DNA of 17,691 nucleotides from L227-5C sp038209275 (GCA_038209275.1 JBBQXW010000131.1:1-17691); one strand, 5' to 3'; numbered from the stretch's first letter, positions 1-5,983 are shown. Numbers and translations are program-made. Notes: generated by a model not told the origin, from the sequence alone.

Positions 1-75
1 AGCAGCTGGCGGCGCAGCTTTGATTTTAGTTTTAGTTTTATTTCGTTTGCCCTGTGCGGTAGTAGTCATCACCAT
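1..75 (-). CDS. Partial N-terminus of an unidentified protein running off the left edge
   Basis: Reading leftward from an ATG at 75-73, the frame stays open for 25 codons to the edge of the window. It encodes a short basic stretch rich in Lys and Thr (MVMTTTAQGKRNKTKTKIK, then Ala/Pro). A second in-frame ATG at 69-67 is an alternative start. A TATAAT box lies on the same strand at 141-136, and a weak AAGAG-like ribosome site precedes the ATG. The visible part is too short and too low in complexity to name a family, so the gene call rests on the open frame plus the promoter. Confidence 0.4.
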   Translation of the reverse strand, partial: MVMTTTAQGKRNKTKTKIKAAPPAA

Positions 76-135
76 AATTTAATACTCTTGCCCTGAACTT
101 TTGCGCCTATTCCCAAATTTAGTTATTGCATTACT

Positions 136-164
136 ATTATATCGTAAATTTAGTGGGGTAGCTA
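136..164 (-). promoter_or_regulatory. Probable promoter of the left-edge partial gene
   Basis: On the minus strand a perfect TATAAT occupies 141-136. At a 17-bp spacing the -35 position (164-159) reads TAGCTA, a poor hexamer that falls inside one of the GTAGCTAC palindromes. A poor -35 overlapped by a palindrome suits a promoter controlled by a DNA-binding protein, but this is inferred from the sequence only. Confidence 0.35.
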
Positions 165-201
165 CCGCTTGTTATGAATTGATGGTTTCTTGTAGCTACA
201 A
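157..201. promoter_or_regulatory. Pair of GTAGCTAC palindromes (candidate operator sites)
   Basis: GGTAGCTACC at 157-166 and TTGTAGCTACAA at 190-201 are perfect palindromes sharing the core GTAGCTAC. Their centres are 34 bp apart. They lie between the left-edge minus-strand gene and larA, and the first overlaps the -35 position of the minus-strand promoter. The rest of the 1-376 gap holds candidate TATAAT boxes at 278-283 and 324-329 and nothing else recognisable. Confidence 0.35.
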
Positions 202-323
202 CTGTCTAACCACTGTCACCCTGACGTAGGAAGGGTCTTTTGTCTACCTGTAGCACTTTCGGAGGATTCCGTATTTTTATAATAAATAGACGCTTTCTTC
301 TCTTTCAGCCCGCTAAAAAGGGC

Positions 324-370
324 TATAATAAGTAAGTCAAGAAAGACTCAGCAAGGATGAACAGGAGAGG
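324..370 (+). promoter_or_regulatory. -10 box and strong ribosome binding site of larA
   Basis: TATAAT at 324-329 is a consensus -10 box without a convincing -35 partner. A purine-rich AGGAGAGG at 363-370 lies 6 nt before the ATG at 377 and fixes that start. The predicted leader is about 40 nt. Confidence 0.5.
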
Positions 371-376
371 ATAGCT

Positions 377-1684
377 ATGAGTATGCTTAAAGTGAAATTG
401 GCCTATGGCAGGGATGGACTGGATATTGAGTTGCCGGACGAAAACGTAACGGTAATAGAGCCGCGCTACGTTGAAGGATTGGGCGATGAGCGAGCCGCTC
501 TGGTGTCGGCTATGCGTAATCCGATTAATTCGCGGCCCTTGCGCGAACTGGTGCAACCTGAGAATAGCGTCTGCATCGTCTTTTGCGATATTACCCGGCC
601 CATGCCCAACGACCGAGTGTTGCCGGTGGTATTGGATGAACTGGAAGAAGTCGGAGTGCCGCGCCAGAATATTACCCTGATTAATGCTACCGGCACGCAC
701 CGGGCGCAAACTCCAGAAGAGTTGGAACAGATGTTGGGCGCGGAGATTGTCCAGAATTACCGGGTGATTAACCATACCGCCCACGACCAAAGTACCCTGA
801 CGCATCTGGGCCACACCAGCTTTGGGGCAGAAGTCTGGCTTTGCACCGAGTATCTGAAATCTGATGTAAAAATCCTGACCGGCTTTATCGAGCCGCACTT
901 TTTCGCCGGATTTAGCGGCGGGCCAAAAATGATTTTGCCAGGCGTAGCCGGAATTGATACGGTTATGCACGCGCACGGTGCAAAGCTGGTCGGTAGCCCC
1001 AAATCTACCTGGGGCATCACTTACGGCAACCCGATTCACGATGAGATTCGCGAAGGCGCAAGCATGGCTGGCTCGACTTTTAGCCTGAACGTCACGCTCA
1101 ATAAAGACCACGCCATTACCAACGTTTTCGCGGGCGAAGTCTTCGAGAGTCACAAGCAAGGGTGCGAATTTGTCCGCCAGACGGCAATGCGGGCCGTGCC
1201 AGAACTGTTCGATATTGTCATTACCACTAATTCGGGCTATCCGCTCGACCAGAACCTGTATCAGGCGGTGAAGGGGATGAGCGCGGCGGCACTGGTGGTC
1301 AAAGAGGGGGGCGCGATAATTGCTGCCGCCGAATGTGCCGACGGTCTGCCCGAACACGGCAACTTTAAGGATATTTTACCGATGGCTTCTAACCCGCACG
1401 ATTTGCTCAAACTGATTAACTCGCCCGATTTTGAGATGTTCGACCAGTGGGAAGCTCAGGTATTGGCCCAGATTCTGTTGCGGGCCAAAGTTTTTCTGAA
1501 GAGTAGCTATCTGTCCCCGGCCCAGGTACGCATGGCAATGCTCGAACCTGTCGAAAGTATCGAGGCAACGGTGGCACAACTTAAGCAACAATATGGGCCA
1601 GCCGCCACTATTTGCGTCCTGCCGCAAGGCCCGCAAACCGTCCCGTACCTGGCAATTACGGCGGACGAACCGATGTTAGTTTAA
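377..1684 (+). CDS. larA: Nickel-dependent lactate racemase family protein (LarA)
   Basis: LarA enzymes interconvert D- and L-lactate, or other 2-hydroxyacids in homologues. They use a nickel-pincer nucleotide (NPN) cofactor tethered to a lysine. This 435-residue protein has the usual family length (about 420-430). All key positions of the Lactobacillus plantarum enzyme are present at the same numbers: His108 in TGTHR, His174 in EPHFFAG, Lys184 in SGGPK, and His200, 16 residues after the lysine. The match argues for an active, cofactor-loaded enzyme. The actual substrate cannot be told from sequence, because the family includes racemases and epimerases of several 2-hydroxyacids. The cofactor genes larB, larC and larE are not in the window and must be supplied elsewhere. 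The next gene starts 30 bp downstream on the same strand, so the two are probably co-transcribed. Confidence 0.9.
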   Translation: MSMLKVKLAYGRDGLDIELPDENVTVIEPRYVEGLGDERAALVSAMRNPINSRPLRELVQPENSVCIVFCDITRPMPNDRVLPVVLDELEEVGVPRQNITLINATGTHRAQTPEELEQMLGAEIVQNYRVINHTAHDQSTLTHLGHTSFGAEVWLCTEYLKSDVKILTGFIEPHFFAGFSGGPKMILPGVAGIDTVMHAHGAKLVGSPKSTWGITYGNPIHDEIREGASMAGSTFSLNVTLNKDHAITNVFAGEVFESHKQGCEFVRQTAMRAVPELFDIVITTNSGYPLDQNLYQAVKGMSAAALVVKEGGAIIAAAECADGLPEHGNFKDILPMASNPHDLLKLINSPDFEMFDQWEAQVLAQILLRAKVFLKSSYLSPAQVRMAMLEPVESIEATVAQLKQQYGPAATICVLPQGPQTVPYLAITADEPMLV

Positions 1685-1714
1685 TGTAATCTGGAGAGGA
1701 AAAAACCAAAAGGA

Positions 1715-2554
1715 ATGTGGAACCGCACAAATAAAATAGTGCTTTTTATTGCATTTGGAGTTTATTGCTTTATCTACCCGTCTTCGCTCTTTTTATTGGT
1801 GACAGACCAGGTTCCTGCCGGAACAGAGTGGATGGCGACGCTGATGCTGGTGTTGCAGGGCGTGATTGCAACGGCCTGGACAGTCGGCAACTACGGCGCG
1901 TGGCGCGGATTTTTGGCGGCGCTGGTAGTACTGTTGCTGGCTTTTCTGGTCGAGGCTATCGGTGCTTCGACGGGCTTTCCTTTTGGTCATTACTCCTATA
2001 CCGATGTACTTTATCCTAAATTGTTTATTGTACCGATTGGTATTATGTTTGCCTGGCTCATGATGACGATTGCCTCGTTTTTTACCGCTCGTTTTATTCT
2101 GAACAAGCTTCTGGCAAATTATAGCGAAGGGTTGGTTATTTGTCTGAGTGCAACTTTGGCGGTGTTAAGCGATTTGCTGATGGAACCGGTAGCAGTACAC
2201 GTCCAGGGTTATTGGGTCTGGTACGGGGCAGAGGGCTATTATGGCGTGCCACTCTCGAACTTCGTGGCGTGGTTGGCGATTAGTCTGGTGCTGGTACTAT
2301 TGGTGAGCAAAATAATGGGCCATGGCAAGCTAATGGGCCGGGCCGAACGGCGGCAATATAATTTTATTCCACTGGCTCTTTACACCATGAATTTGATGAT
2401 GTTTGCGCTGGTCAACTTGAGCCACACCTATTACGTGGCTGGCGGTATGGGCCTCATCATAGTTGGTCTATTGGCGGTTATAGTACTACGCGATGAGGAT
2501 GCAAAATTGCCGCCGTTTAAGTGGCGTAAACTTGTAGCCGAATCGAAAGATTAA
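1715..2554 (+). CDS. CruF-like carotenoid biosynthesis integral membrane protein (DUF422)
   Basis: A 279-residue, very hydrophobic protein with about seven membrane segments and no cleavable signal peptide. Three blocks are characteristic of the CruF/DUF422 family: EAIGASTGFPFGHYSY (residues 80-95), SDLLMEPVAVHVQGYWVWY (152-170) and YYGVPLSNF (175-183). Known members are carotenoid 1,2-hydratases, adding water to the psi end of gamma-carotene or of bisanhydrobacterioruberin. That activity is family knowledge, and many family members are uncharacterised. The gene lies 30 bp after larA. The ATG is preceded by AAAAGGA almost touching it, and a better GGAGAGGA lies 14 nt upstream, so translation may be partly coupled to larA. 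No other carotenoid gene is adjacent, although a PlsC-type acyltransferase lies 1 kb downstream. Confidence 0.75.
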   Translation: MWNRTNKIVLFIAFGVYCFIYPSSLFLLVTDQVPAGTEWMATLMLVLQGVIATAWTVGNYGAWRGFLAALVVLLLAFLVEAIGASTGFPFGHYSYTDVLYPKLFIVPIGIMFAWLMMTIASFFTARFILNKLLANYSEGLVICLSATLAVLSDLLMEPVAVHVQGYWVWYGAEGYYGVPLSNFVAWLAISLVLVLLVSKIMGHGKLMGRAERRQYNFIPLALYTMNLMMFALVNLSHTYYVAGGMGLIIVGLLAVIVLRDEDAKLPPFKWRKLVAESKD

Positions 2555-2579
2555 TATTTTGTCTGGGTCGGCCCAAGTT

Positions 2580-2618
2580 AAATTTAGCCCATTGTGCCTG
2601 ATCGAATGGGCTAAATTT
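2580..2618 (+). terminator. 14-bp hairpin after the larA operon
   Basis: A perfect 14-bp inverted repeat (AAATTTAGCCCATT at 2580-2593, its complement at 2605-2618) encloses an 11-nt loop, 25 bp after the CruF-like stop codon. There is no T-tract behind it. It may terminate weakly, protect the 3' end, or separate the operon from the next promoter 30 bp away. Confidence 0.5.
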
Positions 2619-2647
2619 GGCTGGATGAAGGTACTAATCAAGTCCTA

Positions 2648-2676
2648 TTGAATAACTTCGCCCAAAGTGTTATTAT
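2648..2676 (+). promoter_or_regulatory. Sigma-70-type promoter of the 228-residue protein
   Basis: TTGAAT at 2648-2653 and TATTAT at 2671-2676 are separated by exactly 17 bp. This places transcription start near 2683, about 35 nt before the ATG at 2719. Confidence 0.65.
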
Positions 2677-2718
2677 CATAAAGAAATTTAAGGTGTTAGT
2701 TTTTAAAGGGACATTGCC

Positions 2719-3405
2719 ATGCCACAATCCAAAAATTATGATTTAGTAGTGAAATACTCAATTCTATTCCCGCCCGATAAAATTCATCACGATAGTGTTA
2801 CTCTGCAAGGCGAATATAGCCGAGAAGAAGTGCTTGCATGGATTGGCGAAGAAAATCCAAATGTAGGCCGAGCTATCAGTGTCAGTTTTGTCGCTACCTT
2901 CTATGACCCCCAAACTCACCAGCGCCATGATTTTACCGAAAGCACCTCCGGCGAAGAAGTATTCAATTTGTTGGTGGCACGCCAGGAAAGGGAAACCGAG
3001 CAAAATCCGCCCCAAACCCTGGAAGGGATTCTTCAATCAGGTCGGCGTGGAATGAATGAATCTTTGAGCGAAGCCGAAGTAATTGACCTGTTGATTGGCT
3101 GCAAGCCATTAGCCGATAAATTGTTGAGCGAAGTTCCCGGCTTTATCCCGCATGATTACCGCTTGACCTCTACCGAGCTACAGATAATGAAAATTTTTGA
3201 AAAGATCTGGAGTGAAGCGGTTGCTATAATAAGCCTGCAACTCCCCTCGAAATTAGCCCAAAAAGCCGGGTTTAGCAAAAAGCAATACGACAAACTCTTT
3301 GAGCTAAGAAGCTTGATGCAGCGTCGTCACGAACTTGGCAAGAACGAGGCTACCGGCCAGGACGAATTTGCCGAATCCAGCCCGCTCTTTCTAAGCTCAC
3401 TCTAA
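2719..3405 (+). CDS. Hypothetical protein, 228 residues, no recognised family
   Basis: I do not recognise this protein. It is soluble-looking, with no signal peptide or membrane segment, and acidic in its first half. Residues 1-80 alternate charged and hydrophobic residues in a beta-like pattern. Residues 115-215 look mainly helical and contain a stretch (about residues 155-205) that could be a helix-turn-helix or a small helical bundle, ending in a serine-rich acidic tail. It has its own good promoter and a weak AAAGGGA ribosome site 9 nt ahead of the ATG. It is followed by a very strong terminator, so it is a one-gene transcription unit. Codon use resembles its neighbours. The gene is well supported; the function is unknown. 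Confidence 0.8.
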   Translation: MPQSKNYDLVVKYSILFPPDKIHHDSVTLQGEYSREEVLAWIGEENPNVGRAISVSFVATFYDPQTHQRHDFTESTSGEEVFNLLVARQERETEQNPPQTLEGILQSGRRGMNESLSEAEVIDLLIGCKPLADKLLSEVPGFIPHDYRLTSTELQIMKIFEKIWSEAVAIISLQLPSKLAQKAGFSKKQYDKLFELRSLMQRRHELGKNEATGQDEFAESSPLFLSSL

Positions 3406-3427
3406 ATTTTTGTTATAAAATTATTTT

Positions 3428-3478
3428 TGTTCGTTTTTTGGAAATTTTGCAAAATTTCCAAAAAACGAACATTTTTCT
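3428..3478 (+). terminator. Perfect 44-bp palindrome followed by a T-run (rho-independent terminator)
   Basis: Positions 3428-3471 form a perfect palindrome: two 21-nt arms (left arm TGTTCG, T6, GGAAATTTT) around a GC centre. It is followed directly by TTTTTCT on the plus strand. It lies 22 bp after the stop of the 228-residue protein. The arm is unusually long for a terminator, but the T-run and placement fit that role. The opposite strand has no T-run. Confidence 0.75.
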
Positions 3479-3534
3479 AACTTTCGCCTGAGTGCAAGTG
3501 CAATTCCTCTTTGTGCCAAAAATCTGCTTGCAAG

Positions 3535-3543
3535 TGTTATAAT
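3535..3543 (+). promoter_or_regulatory. Extended -10 promoter giving a leaderless acyltransferase mRNA
   Basis: TGTTATAAT at 3535-3543 is a perfect extended -10 element (TGnTATAAT). No -35 box is evident at 16-18 bp. Only 8 nt separate it from the ATG at 3552, so transcription should begin at or 1-2 nt before the start codon. No Shine-Dalgarno sequence precedes the ATG, which agrees with leaderless translation. Confidence 0.55.
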
Positions 3544-3551
3544 TACCTCTG

Positions 3552-4325
3552 ATGAAAGAAAAAACGAAGAAAGAAACCAACTTTATTCCGTCGCATCGGA
3601 ATTTTTTTGGCGAATTACTGGTTTTCTGGATGTGTCGCCGTTCGCTTTACCGGGCTTTTCATGCAGTACATTTTCGGGCGGCAGAACAATTGCCCGCGCC
3701 GCCTTCAAAGCTAAACCTGCCAGTAATTTTTTACGCCAATCATCATAGCTGGTGGGATGGCTATCTGGCCCATATAATTGTGCGGCAAGTTTATGGCCTG
3801 GAGCCGCATTTGATGATGGATGTGCGGCAATTGCGGCGCTACCCGTTTTTTAGCTGGGCGGGCTGTTTTTCGGTAGACCGCGAGAACGGACGCGAAGCCC
3901 TGCGCTCGATTGATTATATCGCCCAGGAATTGCACAAAGGGCCGGGACGGGCGCTGTGGATTTTTCCGCAGGGCGAAATCAGGCCGCAGGAGCAGCGTCC
4001 GCTCAGTTTTTATACCGGGCTGGCTCATACGCTACGGCGCATTGGCCCTTGCTACACCTACCCGGTGGCGACCCGCTTTGAGTTCACGCGAGAGCAATTC
4101 CCGGAAATTTTTATCAGCGTCGGCCCAGCCCGCTATTTTGATGGCAACGAGCGGCTAAACCTCAAGCAAACCACTGCCGAACTGGAAGCCACTCTAACCG
4201 CCGAACTCGACACCCTCCGCGCCGAACTCAGCACCGGGCAACTCCGTGATTTCGTGACCATCATCAAGGGCAAAGGCAGCACCGATACTACCTTTGACAA
4301 AATAGTCGGATTGTTTAAAAAGTGA
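3552..4325 (+). CDS. Lysophospholipid/1-acylglycerol-phosphate acyltransferase family protein (PlsC-like)
   Basis: Members of this family transfer a fatty acyl group from acyl-CoA or acyl-ACP to a lysophospholipid or another alcohol at the membrane. The catalytic H-x4-D box is NHHSWWD (residues 63-69). The substrate-binding block reads FPQGEIRP (138-145) in place of the common FPEGTRS, typical of a divergent subgroup. At 257 residues the length is normal. The N-terminus is polar and basic, followed by one hydrophobic stretch. The start is chosen because an extended -10 element sits 8 nt upstream and no other ATG fits. Its acceptor is unknown. Some carotenoid pathways use acyltransferases of carotenoid glycosides, and a CruF-like gene lies 1 kb upstream, so a role in carotenoid ester formation is possible but unproven. 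The stop codon overlaps a TGATGAG heptamer duplication. Confidence 0.8.
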   Translation: MKEKTKKETNFIPSHRNFFGELLVFWMCRRSLYRAFHAVHFRAAEQLPAPPSKLNLPVIFYANHHSWWDGYLAHIIVRQVYGLEPHLMMDVRQLRRYPFFSWAGCFSVDRENGREALRSIDYIAQELHKGPGRALWIFPQGEIRPQEQRPLSFYTGLAHTLRRIGPCYTYPVATRFEFTREQFPEIFISVGPARYFDGNERLNLKQTTAELEATLTAELDTLRAELSTGQLRDFVTIIKGKGSTDTTFDKIVGLFKK

Positions 4326-4412
4326 TGAGTGATGAGTAAAAATCCATTGGCGGAGCAATGTCCTACAGAATCGGAAAAATTGTAAGATGCTGCTCTGTCA
4401 GCCGACAAATTT

Positions 4413-4457
4413 ACTCAAAACTCAAAACTCAAAACTCAAAACTCAAAACTCAAAACT
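4413..4457. repeat. Tandem heptamer array (ACTCAAA)6.4
   Basis: Six perfect copies of ACTCAAA plus ACT run from 4413 to 4457 and end directly at the ATG of the mnmE stub. Two copies of TGATGAG lie at the acyltransferase stop codon (from 4323). A related TTCAAAA array is at 12531-12551. The remainder of the 4326-4586 gap holds only the mnmE stub and the arsR promoter. Confidence 0.85.
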
Positions 4458-4529
4458 ATGTACACAGACACAATTAGTGCCATTTCGACGGCGCTAGGCG
4501 AAGGCGGGATTGGGATGGTGCGGAAATGA
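4458..4529 (+). pseudogene. 5' stub of mnmE (tRNA modification GTPase), 23 codons
   Basis: The frame from ATG 4458 encodes MYTDTISAISTALGEGGIGM then VRK and a TGA stop. This matches the highly conserved N-terminus of MnmE/TrmE (DTIAAISTPLGEGGIGIVR, then L/ISG), the GTPase that helps modify the wobble uridine of tRNAs. The resemblance breaks off after Val-Arg, just where the family continues with Leu/Ile-Ser-Gly. The rest of the protein is not found downstream in the window. I read it as the truncated beginning of a gene cut by a rearrangement, with the arsR promoter beginning 23 bp later. No ribosome site precedes it, because the ACTCAAA array abuts the ATG. Confidence 0.7.
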
Positions 4530-4551
4530 ATAATCACCAACTTAATATACA

Positions 4552-4580
4552 TTGACAACCATCACTACGTTTGTTAGAAT
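4552..4580 (+). promoter_or_regulatory. Consensus arsR promoter, leaderless
   Basis: TTGACA at 4552-4557, a 17-bp spacer and TAGAAT at 4575-4580 with an extended TG (TGTTAGAAT, 4572-4580). The ATG at 4587 is the seventh base after the -10 box, exactly where transcription should start. No Shine-Dalgarno sequence exists. No obvious dyad operator is visible in the promoter. Confidence 0.75.
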
Positions 4581-4586
4581 TAGCCT

Positions 4587-4964
4587 ATGATAAATGATAA
4601 ACTGCATTTGGTACAATCTGAAAACTGCTGTGAGCCGGTAGCACGATCTACCTTTAACCCGGAGTCCGAGGAAATAAAGGCTTTTGCGGCTATTTTTGCG
4701 GCCCTTTCCGACCCGCATCGGCTGGCGATTCTTAAATTACTCAGCGAAAGCGAAGGCGAGGTTTGCGTCTGCGATATTACTGGCAGTTTCAAGCTAGGGC
4801 AACCAACTATTTCGCATCACCTGAAAATTTTGAAAGAAGCCGGGCTAGTAAACGGCGACAAACGCGGCAAGTGGGTCTACTATTCTCTAGTCCACAGCAA
4901 AGCCACCGAAATCAAAGAACTGGTTGACCGGGTGCTAGCTGCCTCAGTACTTTCAGTGCGCTAA
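4587..4964 (+). CDS. arsR: ArsR/SmtB-family metalloregulator
   Basis: ArsR proteins are dimeric winged-helix repressors that leave DNA when arsenite or another metal binds cysteines. This 125-residue protein has the typical core: FAALSDPHRLAILKLL, then EVCVCDITG with Cys60 and Cys62 in the metal-sensing helix, then the recognition helix GQPTISHHLKILKEAGLV. The classical third cysteine (CVCDLC) is absent. An N-terminal pair Cys14-Cys15 could complete the site, as in regulators with an N-terminal cysteine arm. The start codon coincides with the predicted transcription start, so the mRNA is leaderless. It is followed after 47 bp by an aquaglyceroporin and an arsC remnant, which supports arsenic as the effector and self-regulation of the operon. 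Confidence 0.85.
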   Translation: MINDKLHLVQSENCCEPVARSTFNPESEEIKAFAAIFAALSDPHRLAILKLLSESEGEVCVCDITGSFKLGQPTISHHLKILKEAGLVNGDKRGKWVYYSLVHSKATEIKELVDRVLAASVLSVR

Positions 4965-5011
4965 TCGTCAAATTTTTTTGCTGAATTATATTGATAAAGG
5001 TCAATGTGTTT

Positions 5012-5764
5012 ATGGCTGTGACATTGGAAGAACCAAAAGCGGACGCAATGGTAAAAATCAAAGGTTGGAGCAATACCGAACGCTGGCGACGACGCGGCGC
5101 AGAGGCGGTGGGAACTTTTACGATTGTCTTTGCGGCAGGCGGTTCTACTGTCACCAGCCAGCTTTCCGGCATACAGTTGGGCTTAGTGGGAGCGGCGCTG
5201 GCTTCCGGGCTGGCGGTAATGGCTATGATTTACACCGTCGGGCATATTTGCGGGGCGCACTTTAATCCGGCAGTGACAATTGCTTTCACTATTGCCCGCC
5301 ACTTTCCGTTGAAAGAAGTGCCGGGCTACATTTTGGCCCAGTTAGGCGGGTCAGCGCTGGCGGCTTTTATTCTTCGCCTCTTGTTTGGTGATATTGCCCA
5401 TCTTGGAGCAAATAGCCCGTCTCAATCGAGTGGACAGGCGCTGGTTCTCGAAATTATTATTTCGTTCTTTCTGATGTTTGTAATTATGGCAGTCGCAACC
5501 GATACCAGAGCGGTAGGACAGGCGGCAGCACTGGCGATTGGGGTCACGGTTACGTTCGCGATACTGTTAGCCGGGCCTATCTCCGGCGGCTCGATGAATC
5601 CGGCTCGTAGTTTCGGCCCGGCACTGGCGGCGTGGTACTGGCAAGACCAGTGGGTTTACTGGCTAGGGCCAATTCCAGGAGCGATAACAGGCGCACTAAC
5701 CTACCAACTTTTACGCGGCGAAAATAGCTCAAACCCGAACAAAGAAGTTCATAAAGGGGATTAA
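5012..5764 (+). CDS. aqpS: Aquaglyceroporin of the AqpS type (MIP family), probable arsenite channel
   Basis: MIP channels carry water or small neutral solutes such as glycerol and As(OH)3. Both NPA loops are present (GAHFNPAVT and GGSMNPARSFGP), with six membrane helices. At the position of the water-selective filter histidine of AqpZ, 12 residues before the second Asn, this protein has Ile. That predicts a wider, hydrophobic pore able to pass glycerol or arsenite. In Sinorhizobium meliloti an arsR-aqpS-arsC operon uses such a channel as the exit route for arsenite made by ArsC, and the neighbours here have that order. I start the gene at ATG 5012 (250 residues), which has AAAGGT 10 nt upstream. 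An in-frame TTG at 4991 would add seven residues but lacks a ribosome site. Confidence 0.8.
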   Translation: MAVTLEEPKADAMVKIKGWSNTERWRRRGAEAVGTFTIVFAAGGSTVTSQLSGIQLGLVGAALASGLAVMAMIYTVGHICGAHFNPAVTIAFTIARHFPLKEVPGYILAQLGGSALAAFILRLLFGDIAHLGANSPSQSSGQALVLEIIISFFLMFVIMAVATDTRAVGQAAALAIGVTVTFAILLAGPISGGSMNPARSFGPALAAWYWQDQWVYWLGPIPGAITGALTYQLLRGENSSNPNKEVHKGD

Positions 5765-5765
5765 T

Positions 5766-5937
5766 TTCAAGTTGCCCGATTTTCCCCGGTGCGGTTAACC
5801 GATTGCACTGGAGCTTTCCCGACCCTTCTAAAGCAGTTGGTACTGAGGATGAACAACTGGCGGTCTATCGAAAAGTGCGGGATGCTATCGCGGCGCGGCT
5901 AGAAGACCAGTTTAAGCTGGCACAAGTGGCGCATTAA
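5766..5937 (+). pseudogene. C-terminal remnant of arsenate reductase (arsC, LMW phosphatase type)
   Basis: In one frame, from about 5773 to the TAA at 5935-5937, the sequence encodes CPIFPGAVNRLHWSFPDPSK followed by 34 more residues (AVGTEDEQLAVYRKVRDAIA, then ARLEDQF and seven others). This is the recognisable last third of the thioredoxin-linked ArsC family: CPxFPG, the W-x-F-x-DPS/A block and the final helix. The N-terminal two thirds, with the catalytic P-loop cysteine, are missing. The fragment begins a few bases after the aquaporin stop and after AAAGGGG (5754-5760), which would have been the arsC ribosome site. It cannot make a functional reductase. An internal deletion of about 80-90 codons is the simplest reading. 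Confidence 0.75.
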
Positions 5938-5983
5938 GTTTTTGGTGCAAAAGTATTCAAATATGGCGACATCTCGCCTGGCA

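Noticed and set aside
323..1357. 344-codon open frame on the minus strand
   Set aside because: It lies opposite larA, whose catalytic residues are all conserved. The antisense product is His/Gln/Arg-rich with no family features and no ribosome site, and it reflects the codon bias of larA.
4991..5011. TTG start for the aquaporin
   Set aside because: No ribosome site precedes it. The ATG at 5012 has AAAGGT at a suitable distance, and the family does not require the extra residues.
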